Positions 42,567 to 48,547 of a stretch of DNA of 48,547 bases are shown here, piece by piece. This DNA is from Mycobacterium simiae (GTDB taxonomy: Bacteria; Actinomycetota; Actinomycetes; Mycobacteriales; Mycobacteriaceae): positions 1-48,547 of the forward strand of contig NZ_VTZN01000016.1 in assembly GCF_008370645.1 (NCBI RefSeq). Direction: 5' to 3'. Position 1 is the first letter of the stretch; each line of letters starts with the position of its first letter. A program made the translations under genes and the position numbers. The notes under the pieces are model-generated. The model saw only the letters and a list, made by a program, of their open reading frames with translations. It was not told the DNA's origin and ran no database searches.

Positions 42567-42637
42567 AGTCGGAGCAGTTCCTGCATGGCGAAAGTTTAAG
42601 CGGCCATGCCATAGCGGTAGCAGCCAAACGCCCCGCT

Positions 42638-43423
42638 CTAGAGTTGCTCCGCGGGCCTCAACACACTGAATACGGCACCCTGCGGGTCGGACAAGACGGC
42701 AGACCGTCCCACCGACGGAATGTCAAACGGCGCTGCGATCACCTGACCGCCTTCGGCCGCAACCTTCTTGGCGACAGCGTCGACATCGTCGACGTCGAAG
42801 TACACCAGCCAGTGGTTCGGCACCCCGGGCATCGGCGGTTCCATACAGCCGCCGACATCTGCTCCGCCGGCCTTGAGCACGCGGTAGTTCTGGCCGGCAG
42901 CCATCTCCATCGTGATGTGATCCAGGCCCAACACGGCTTGGTAAAATGCCAGCGCCAAATCCGGCTTGTCCGTGATCAATTCGTTCCACATCACCGCACC
43001 CGCCTCGTTGACGAGCGTCGCGCCGATATGCCGATTGGCCTGCCAGAACCCGACCACGGCACCGGTCGGATCAGCAACGAAGGCCATCCGCCCGGCGTCG
43101 CCGACGTCAAAGGCCGGCATCAGCACCTGTCCGCCCGCCGGGGATACCCTGTCAACCGCCGCGTCAACATCGTCCACCGCGATATAGGTGTTCCACATCG
43201 ATGGCCTGCCCTCGGGCGCACCTGGCGGCATCGGCGCGATGGCGGCCACCGTTTCGCCGTTCAACGTGGCCATGGAGTAGACCCCGCCGCCGCCGGGCAT
43301 CGGATTGTCGTCGTAGCCCCACCCGAACAGAGACGAGTAAAACTGCTTAGCCGCCGACTGGTCGGTAGTCTGCAGGTCGACCCAGTTCGGGGTGCCCTGC
43401 GCGTATTCGGTTTTCTTGGGCAT
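42638..43423 (-). CDS. TB27.3 / CFP30B, two-domain glyoxalase-like protein (Rv0577 homologue)
   Basis: This 261-aa protein has the same length and start ([20 protein letters not shown]) as M. tuberculosis Rv0577. It holds two VOC (glyoxalase/bleomycin-resistance) domains. The first, about 10-125, has [20 protein letters not shown] and [13 protein letters not shown]; the second, about 140-258, has [20 protein letters not shown] and [14 protein letters not shown]. In M. tuberculosis the protein is secreted, acts as a TLR2 agonist and is involved in an F420-related methylglyoxal response. No signal peptide is visible. It is 14 nt downstream of the ArsR-type regulator gene, so the pair is an operon. 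Confidence 0.93.
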   Translation of the reverse strand: MPKKTEYAQGTPNWVDLQTTDQSAAKQFYSSLFGWGYDDNPMPGGGGVYSMATLNGETVAAIAPMPPGAPEGRPSMWNTYIAVDDVDAAVDRVSPAGGQVLMPAFDVGDAGRMAFVADPTGAVVGFWQANRHIGATLVNEAGAVMWNELITDKPDLALAFYQAVLGLDHITMEMAAGQNYRVLKAGGADVGGCMEPPMPGVPNHWLVYFDVDDVDAVAKKVAAEGGQVIAAPFDIPSVGRSAVLSDPQGAVFSVLRPAEQL

Positions 43424-43437
43424 GATGTGACCTTTCG

Positions 43438-44751
43438 TTACTTGGCGGATACGTGGGCGCGGGCCGGGTCACGGCCGGTGAACGCAATCAGTCGATCAAG
43501 TACCGGGGCAAAGGCGTCGATCGCCACCGGTTGGGCGAAGCGGCCGTAGTGACGAGAATCTGGGGTGATCACCTTGGCCGCCATTCCCAGCACATACTCT
43601 GCCAACGCCTGGGAAACGTTAACGTCACGACCGGTGGCAATCGCGAAATCCCAAGCATGAACCAGGAATTCGAGGCATAAGATGGCGAGGGGCACGGTCG
43701 CCGGCACCTGGTTGGTGTGTAGCTCGACCATGCCGTCCACGCCCCGTTGCCGCCAGGCCTCCAACACGGCCAACGCAGCGTCGGCTACTTGAGTCTCCAG
43801 CGGCGCAGTCGAATCCCGGGGTGGCAGCTGCGCCCCGGCAGCGCTGCCAACAATCGCGAGCGACCGCATCAGATGATCCGCCAATTGCGCTACGTCAAAT
43901 TCCTGGCACGGTGTGCGCCTAGCCAGGTCGGCGGGGTCCATCCCGCGCAGCACATGCTGAGCTATCGCCAATGTGGCCTCAGCGCAGGACAATTCGTCGA
44001 AAGGGTCGGGCGTTGCCGCCCAATCGTCCGGACCGGCGTCACCGTCTCGGCCCGCGGCCACCAGCCGGGCCAGGTAATGATTCCAGCCTTCGGCATGCCG
44101 GGCAGCCTGCTCTTCGGTAAGCACGTCGTGCACCAGCCGCACTTCGGTGCCGCCTTCGATCTGGGTCAGCGTAACGGTCACCGTCGATTCGCCTGGCGCG
44201 GGATCACCATGGCCCTCCCACCCCCAGGAGAAGACCACCCGCCGGCCCGGGTCTACCTCGATGACCGCACCAGCCGCCGTATGGCCGGGGGTCACCGTCC
44301 ATCGGTAGGCGCCACCGGAACGCAGCTCGACGCGCGCGGCCACCGTCATCCACCGCCGCAGCCGGTCTGGCCGAGTGATCAACGCGAAGGTCTCGTTTGG
44401 ATCCAACGGCACAATCACCGATTTTTCGTACGGCATGGCGAACTCTCCTTGTCCTGACGCGTAGTCGTTGGCATCGAAGACCAGACGGTCAAGCTCGGCG
44501 CTCCAAAACGACTCGAATAACGAGCGAAGCCGCCGCAACCCCCGCTCATCGAGCCGGTAGTAGCGTTCCCGGCCCTGCTTTCGGGAAGCAACCAAACCCA
44601 CCTGAGCGAGGATCGCCAGATGTTGTGATATCGCCGATCGGGTGACCGGAAACTGCGACGCGAGTTGTGTGACGGTGCGCTCGCCGGGCGCCAACAATTG
44701 GAGCAACCGACGCCGAGTTGGCTCTGCCGCGACTTCCAGCAAGTCGAGCAC
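43438..44751 (-). CDS. ArsR-SRPBCC-maleylpyruvate-isomerase-like fusion regulator (Rv0576 homologue)
   Basis: This 437-aa protein has a GTG start at 44751. Residues 1 to about 95 form an ArsR winged helix: [58 protein letters not shown]. Residues about 110-240 form an AHSA1/SRPBCC ligand cavity ([40 protein letters not shown]). Residues about 255-430 resemble the mycothiol-dependent maleylpyruvate isomerase (TIGR03086/DinB-like) family ([40 protein letters not shown]). Sensing a small organic molecule is likely. It probably controls itself and TB27.3. Two palindromes lie directly upstream. Confidence 0.9.
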   Translation of the reverse strand: MLDLLEVAAEPTRRRLLQLLAPGERTVTQLASQFPVTRSAISQHLAILAQVGLVASRKQGRERYYRLDERGLRRLRSLFESFWSAELDRLVFDANDYASGQGEFAMPYEKSVIVPLDPNETFALITRPDRLRRWMTVAARVELRSGGAYRWTVTPGHTAAGAVIEVDPGRRVVFSWGWEGHGDPAPGESTVTVTLTQIEGGTEVRLVHDVLTEEQAARHAEGWNHYLARLVAAGRDGDAGPDDWAATPDPFDELSCAEATLAIAQHVLRGMDPADLARRTPCQEFDVAQLADHLMRSLAIVGSAAGAQLPPRDSTAPLETQVADAALAVLEAWRQRGVDGMVELHTNQVPATVPLAILCLEFLVHAWDFAIATGRDVNVSQALAEYVLGMAAKVITPDSRHYGRFAQPVAIDAFAPVLDRLIAFTGRDPARAHVSAK

Positions 44752-44761
44752 ACGCCAATAC

Positions 44762-44789
44762 GTTAGCCGCTGCTAACCTATTGATCAAT
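44762..44789. promoter_or_regulatory. Two palindromes, candidate ArsR operator
   Basis: GTTAGC-CGCT-GCTAAC (44762-44777) is a perfect 6-4-6 inverted repeat. ATTGATCAAT (44780-44789) is a perfect 10-bp palindrome directly next to it. Both lie just upstream of the regulator's GTG at 44751, within the 49-nt gap to galK. This is the position expected for self-repression by an ArsR-type dimer. Confidence 0.65.
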
Positions 44790-44800
44790 GCTTCCAGGCC

Positions 44801-45883
44801 TCAGCCCGGACCAGCACCCGCAGCGGCATGGGTCCGCGTCAGCACCGGGGCCGGGTAGCCTGCGGCGTGCACCGCGCTTTGCACCGCCTGTCCGACCGCC
44901 GCCACCTTGCTGCCCGGCACCAAGGCGATGACACAGCCGCCGAATCCGCCGCCGGTCATCCGGGCCCCCAGCGCGCCGGCGCGCACCGCGGTGTCGGCGA
45001 TGAGGTCAATGTGTGCGGTGGTGATGTCGAAATCGTCGCGCATGGATGCGTGCGAAGCGGTGAGGATACGACCGGCTTCGGCATAGTCCGATTCACCCAG
45101 CACGGCAACGAAGTCCAGCACCCTGCGGTTCTCGGTGAGCACGTGACGGGCGCGACGGGCAGCAACCAGGTCGCCGACCGCAGCCAGCGACGCCAGATCG
45201 TCGATGGCGCGCAACGACGAAACACGCAGGTCGGCTGCTGCCCGCTCACACGATGAGCGGCGTGCTGCGTATTCACCACCGGCGTGACGATGCCGGGCCC
45301 GCGAGTTTATCAGCACCAGCGCGATCCCATGAGCGTCAGGATCGAACGGCACCGGCCGCACCGTGAGATCCTGAAAGTCAATCAGCAGCGCCGTCACCGG
45401 CGCCCCGAACAGTGCTGCCAACTGATCTAGCAAACCCGTTGGGGCACCGACGTATTCGTTTTCCGCCCGCTGGGCGAGGCGGGCCTGCTCGACGCGCTCG
45501 ATGCGCATGCCGGTAGCGGATGTGATCGCGCCTAGGACGGCGCACTCCAACGCCGCCGAGGACGAGAGCCCGGAACCCATCTCCACGTCGCTAGTGATCG
45601 ACATCGCGCCGCCGGGCACGGAATAACCTGCGCCGCGCAGCGCCCAGATCACTCCGGCCACATAGCCGGCCCAGCCGCTCACCCCACCGGGCACGGTGTC
45701 CAGCGGTATGCGCACCGAGCCGTCCATGCGGTCGCTGGCCACCGTGATCGCATCGCTGCGCTCGGGCATGAATGCCGCCACCGTGCGCTGCGGTAGCGCG
45801 ATCGGCAGCGCCCAGCCAAGGTTGTAATCGGTGTGCTCTCCGATCAGGTTGATCCGTCCCGGCGCGGCGTAGCGGATCGTCAT
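44801..45883 (-). CDS. galK: Galactokinase
   Basis: This 360-aa GHMP kinase phosphorylates galactose to galactose-1-phosphate with ATP (Leloir pathway, cytoplasm). The galactokinase signature [20 protein letters not shown] is at residues about 9-28. The ATP loop [15 protein letters not shown] is at about 107-121, and the third GHMP motif [15 protein letters not shown] is near the C-terminus. The ATG at 45883 overlaps the galT stop (ATGA, 4 nt), so the two are translationally coupled. Length matches the M. tuberculosis protein (363 aa). Confidence 0.95.
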   Translation of the reverse strand: MTIRYAAPGRINLIGEHTDYNLGWALPIALPQRTVAAFMPERSDAITVASDRMDGSVRIPLDTVPGGVSGWAGYVAGVIWALRGAGYSVPGGAMSITSDVEMGSGLSSSAALECAVLGAITSATGMRIERVEQARLAQRAENEYVGAPTGLLDQLAALFGAPVTALLIDFQDLTVRPVPFDPDAHGIALVLINSRARHRHAGGEYAARRSSCERAAADLRVSSLRAIDDLASLAAVGDLVAARRARHVLTENRRVLDFVAVLGESDYAEAGRILTASHASMRDDFDITTAHIDLIADTAVRAGALGARMTGGGFGGCVIALVPGSKVAAVGQAVQSAVHAAGYPAPVLTRTHAAAGAGPG

Positions 45884-46950
45884 TGCAGTTCTCGCAACCG
45901 CTTGGCCACGCTTTCCGGTGTCACGTCGCTGATGAACGCGTCCATCGCCGACTCGGAGGCGGCCAGGTATTTCAGCGCGGTGGCGCTGCGGCGGATCGAC
46001 ATCAGCTCGACGTGCAAGTAGCCCTCGGGTTGGGCGTCGGTGTACTGGTGCAGCGCTGAAATATACGGCAGTGGGCGAGAATACATACGGTCGAAGCGCC
46101 GCAACACGTCGAGGTAGAGCTGCGCGAACTCGTCCAGCTCGGTGGCGTCAAGGTCGATGAGGTTGTGCACGAACCGGTTTGGATAGATATGCACCTCCAC
46201 CGGCCAGCGCGCGGCAAACGGCACGAAAGCGGTGAACAGGTCAGTGCGGGTGACGACACGATTGCCGTCGGCGACCTCGCGTGCAAGCAGATCATCAAAA
46301 AGGTTGCTGCCGTGGTTTATTCGGTGCTCACCTGCCTGATGCAGCATGACGGCCGTCCGCGGGGTCAAATACGGGTAACCGTATATCTGACCGTGCGGGT
46401 GGGTTAGCGTGACACCGATCTCCTCGCCGCGATTCTCGAAACAGAAGACCTGCTCGATGCCCGGCTGACTCAACAGCTCGGCCGTGCGATGCCGCCACGC
46501 CTCGACCACCAGGCGGGCATGCGGCGCTGGTAGATCCGCGAACGAGCCGGTGTGGTTGCTGGAGAAGCAGATCACCTCACACCGGCCATGGCCGGGCGCG
46601 GCCAAGAAGCCGTCGCCGGTGGGCCGCAGCCCACCGGCCCCCGCCAGGCTCGGGAACCGATTCTCGAAGACGACGACGTCGTAGTCGGGCGCGGGCACCT
46701 CGCTGATCAGCCCGGTCGGGCCCGGACACAGCGGGCACTGATCGGGCGGCGGCTTGTAGGTGCGATCTTGCCGCAACGCGGCGATGATCACCCACTGCCC
46801 GGTGGACCGGTCGAAGCGCAACTCCGACTGGTGCGGGTCCTGCGGCGGCAGTGGCCGGCGATCGGGAACCGGTGCCGGAAGGTGACCGGGCAACGCGAAA
46901 AACAGCACATCGCGTCCATCGGCCAGCTGTGCCCGCGTCGGCGCCGTCAC
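45880..46950 (-). CDS. galT: Galactose-1-phosphate uridylyltransferase, intact
   Basis: This 356-aa enzyme exchanges UMP between UDP-glucose and galactose-1-phosphate. The zinc cysteines are in QCPLCPG (about 74-80). [22 protein letters not shown] and the catalytic [12 protein letters not shown] (His-x-His) follow, then the later [14 protein letters not shown] block ([12 protein letters not shown]) and [14 protein letters not shown]. The GTG start at 46950 is 59 nt from the divergent monooxygenase start. In M. tuberculosis H37Rv this gene is annotated as two pieces (galTa and galTb); here it is a single open frame, so the pathway pair galT-galK looks functional. Confidence 0.94.
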   Translation of the reverse strand: MTAPTRAQLADGRDVLFFALPGHLPAPVPDRRPLPPQDPHQSELRFDRSTGQWVIIAALRQDRTYKPPPDQCPLCPGPTGLISEVPAPDYDVVVFENRFPSLAGAGGLRPTGDGFLAAPGHGRCEVICFSSNHTGSFADLPAPHARLVVEAWRHRTAELLSQPGIEQVFCFENRGEEIGVTLTHPHGQIYGYPYLTPRTAVMLHQAGEHRINHGSNLFDDLLAREVADGNRVVTRTDLFTAFVPFAARWPVEVHIYPNRFVHNLIDLDATELDEFAQLYLDVLRRFDRMYSRPLPYISALHQYTDAQPEGYLHVELMSIRRSATALKYLAASESAMDAFISDVTPESVAKRLRELQ

Positions 46951-47009
46951 GATCTCGAACAGTAACCGACCCCAGTCTCCCGAATCGTGCGAGCAGGCAG
47001 AATCGAAGC

Positions 47010-48176
47010 ATGCGAATAGCGATCAGCGGCGCCGGAGTCGCGGGAGCGGCACTCGCCTACTGGCTGCACCGCACCGGTCATACACCGACCCTGATCGAAC
47101 AGGCGCCGCAATTCCGCACCGGCGGGTACATGATCGATTTTTGGGGTGTCGGCTACCACGTTGCCAAACTGATGGGCATCGAGGGCCCGGTTCGCGCCGC
47201 CGGGTACCAGATTGAACGTGTGCGCTCTGTCGGTCAGTGCGGCGAAGTGAAAGCCGACCTCAACGTCGATGTCTTTCGCCGCATGATCGGCGACGATTTC
47301 ACCAGCCTGCCCCGCGGCGACCTGGCCGCCGCGATCTACGACACGATCGCCGACAAGGTCGAAACGGTTTTCGGTGACAGCATCAACACCATCGACCAGC
47401 ACAGCGACGGTGTCCGCCTGACCTTCCACAACAATGCGCCAAGCGATTTCGATCTGGTCATCGGCGCCGACGGATTGCACTCCAACGTGCGTCGACTGGT
47501 CTTCGGCCAGGAGGACGACTGCGAGCATTACTTAGGCTGCAAGGTCGCGGCGTGCGTGGTCCACGGATACCGGCCACGCGACGAGTTGAGCTATGTCCTC
47601 TACAACACGCCGGGCAAACAGGTGGGACGTGTCGCGCTGCGCGGTGACCGCACCATGTTCTTGTTCGTCTTTCGCGCCGAGCACGACAGCCCTGCTGCCT
47701 CACCAATAGATCAGTTGCACAATCAGTTCAGCGACGCCGGCTGGGAATGTCATGACATCCTGGCGACGCTCGACGATGTCGACGATCTCTACTTCGATGT
47801 GGTCAGCCAGATCCGGATGGACCACTGGTCTCACGATCGGGTGCTGCTCATCGGTGACGCTGCCGGGTGCATCTCCCTACTTGGCGGCGAGGGCACCGGC
47901 CTGGCGATGACCGAGGCGTACGTACTGGCCGGGGAACTCGCGAGCGCCGGCGGCGAGCACCAGCGCGCCTTTCAAGCCTACGAGGCACTGCTGCGGCCCT
48001 TGATTGCGAGCCGGCAAGCCAACGCCGCGAGGCTTATCGGATTCTTCGCCACCCGGACCCGATTCGGCCTGTGGTTTCGCAACCTAGCTATGCGCAGGAT
48101 GAATTTCCGGCCGCTCGCAACCCTGTTCGCCGGTAGCATCCGCGACGACTTCGAGCTGCCTGACTACGGCATTTAG
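47010..48176 (+). CDS. FAD-dependent monooxygenase-like oxidoreductase (Rv0575c homologue)
   Basis: This 388-aa protein has the same length as M. tuberculosis Rv0575c. FAD-binding marks are MRIAISGAGVAGAALAYWLH (GxGxxG at about 7-12), DLVIGADGLHSNVRRLVFG (DG motif) and VLLIGDAAGCISLLGGEGTG (GD motif). This order is that of class A flavoprotein hydroxylases (PHBH/UbiH/TetX type). The substrate is unknown. The ATG at 47010 is close to the divergent galT start. The gene is alone on its strand, followed by a convergent small membrane-protein gene. Confidence 0.9.
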   Translation: MRIAISGAGVAGAALAYWLHRTGHTPTLIEQAPQFRTGGYMIDFWGVGYHVAKLMGIEGPVRAAGYQIERVRSVGQCGEVKADLNVDVFRRMIGDDFTSLPRGDLAAAIYDTIADKVETVFGDSINTIDQHSDGVRLTFHNNAPSDFDLVIGADGLHSNVRRLVFGQEDDCEHYLGCKVAACVVHGYRPRDELSYVLYNTPGKQVGRVALRGDRTMFLFVFRAEHDSPAASPIDQLHNQFSDAGWECHDILATLDDVDDLYFDVVSQIRMDHWSHDRVLLIGDAAGCISLLGGEGTGLAMTEAYVLAGELASAGGEHQRAFQAYEALLRPLIASRQANAARLIGFFATRTRFGLWFRNLAMRRMNFRPLATLFAGSIRDDFELPDYGI

Positions 48177-48199
48177 CATGCGTGGGTGCAACGCCGCGT

Positions 48200-48487
48200 T
48201 CAGTCGCGCCCACTCCTGCGCTTGGCTCGCGGGCGCTGGCCTGCCGCCGATGCGGCGTGGATGTGGTTGCGGGACTTGTCATCACCTGCGGCCGTGAGCG
48301 CGAGCGCAATCATCACGTCGGCGTAGGTCACCAAGAGCCCAATCCAGTACGCCCACTTCAGGGTCGGATCCGGTTGCGAAACAAAGAACATGACCAGAAA
48401 AATGGGGCCGACAATGCCGAACACGAGCATCATCAGCTGAATGACGACGTAGCGCCGCAAGGTCGCCAAGCCGCAATCTCCCCTCAC
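48200..48487 (-). CDS. Small membrane protein, two helices
   Basis: This 95-aa protein starts at a GTG at 48487; a TTG at 48469 after AGGGGAGA is an alternative. Two transmembrane helices are clear: VIQLMMLVFGIVGPIFLVMF and WIGLLVTYADVMIALALTAA. A hydrophilic, basic tail ending RPRAKRRSGRD follows. The family is not recognised. It converges with the monooxygenase gene with a 23-nt gap. Its promoter lies at the window's right edge. Confidence 0.7.
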   Translation of the reverse strand: MRGDCGLATLRRYVVIQLMMLVFGIVGPIFLVMFFVSQPDPTLKWAYWIGLLVTYADVMIALALTAAGDDKSRNHIHAASAAGQRPRAKRRSGRD

Positions 48488-48547
48488 CCAGGTCGCAAGT
48501 CGGCTTACCTTACCTCCACCGCGGGGGTAGGTCGACGTCTGTATCGC

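Noticed and set aside
1..48547. tRNA, rRNA, CRISPR array or replication origin
   Set aside because: None could be recognised by reading both strands. No regular spaced repeats, no tRNA-like TTCGA arm in a cloverleaf context, and no rRNA blocks were seen.

Overview
The window looks like chromosome of a slow-growing Mycobacterium from the M. tuberculosis / M. kansasii neighbourhood. It has high GC, many GTG starts, and recognisable counterparts of M. tuberculosis proteins: LpqN, the GH92 mannosidase Rv0584, the membrane protein Rv0585c, PncB2, NrdZ, Rv0569, Rv0571c, Rv0575c, Rv0576, TB27.3/Rv0577, Rv0079, archease Rv2630, RtcB Rv2631, GalK and GalT. Gene order and sequence differ from M. tuberculosis itself. 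These assignments come from recognising protein sequences, not from a database search.

Region 1 (1-17,170) is an anti-phage defence island. On the minus strand lie drmD (SNF2-like helicase), drmMI (large N6-adenine methyltransferase) and, cut by the left edge, what looks like the N-terminus of drmA. This is the class 1 DISARM order drmD-drmMI-drmA. About 8 kb of extra genes sit between drmMI and drmA: a PD-(D/E)xK + NACHT-type STAND NTPase broken by a frameshift, a Xre/RES toxin-antitoxin pair, an RloC/PrrC-like zinc-hook ATPase with a candidate anticodon-nuclease triad, and a MazEF-like pair. Divergent from drmD is a tight pair of unknown genes, followed by a decayed DUF4143-type ATPase tail that marks the island edge.

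Region 2 (17,558-26,551) is core-like envelope and secreted functions: a membrane protein with a degenerate kinase-like domain plus a flippase-like domain, a secreted GH92 alpha-mannosidase, lipoprotein LpqN, an S-adenosylmethionine-dependent methyltransferase, an F420-type nitroreductase and a lipoprotein protease of the tripeptidyl-aminopeptidase type.

Region 3 (26,557-30,206) is an inserted cassette: an AtuA-DUF4387 fusion and a LysR regulator. It is bracketed by duplicated debris, a fragment of the Mut7-C gene on the left and a copy of the protease 3' end on the right.

Region 4 (30,202-42,566) resembles a consolidated dormancy (DosR) locus: Mut7-C RNase, pncB2, small stress-type proteins, a PRPP-synthetase paralogue, a phosphoribosyltransferase-hydrolase fusion with archease and rtcB, an Rv0079-like ribosome-associated protein, class II ribonucleotide reductase nrdZ and the Rv0569 homologue. 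DosR-like boxes can be read by eye upstream of several of these, twice as tandem pairs with a 22-bp register. Together they suggest control of NAD and PRPP supply, RNA repair, ribosome hibernation and oxygen-independent dNTP synthesis.

Region 5 (42,638-48,487) carries TB27.3 with its ArsR-type regulator, an intact galT-galK pair, an FAD monooxygenase and a small membrane protein.
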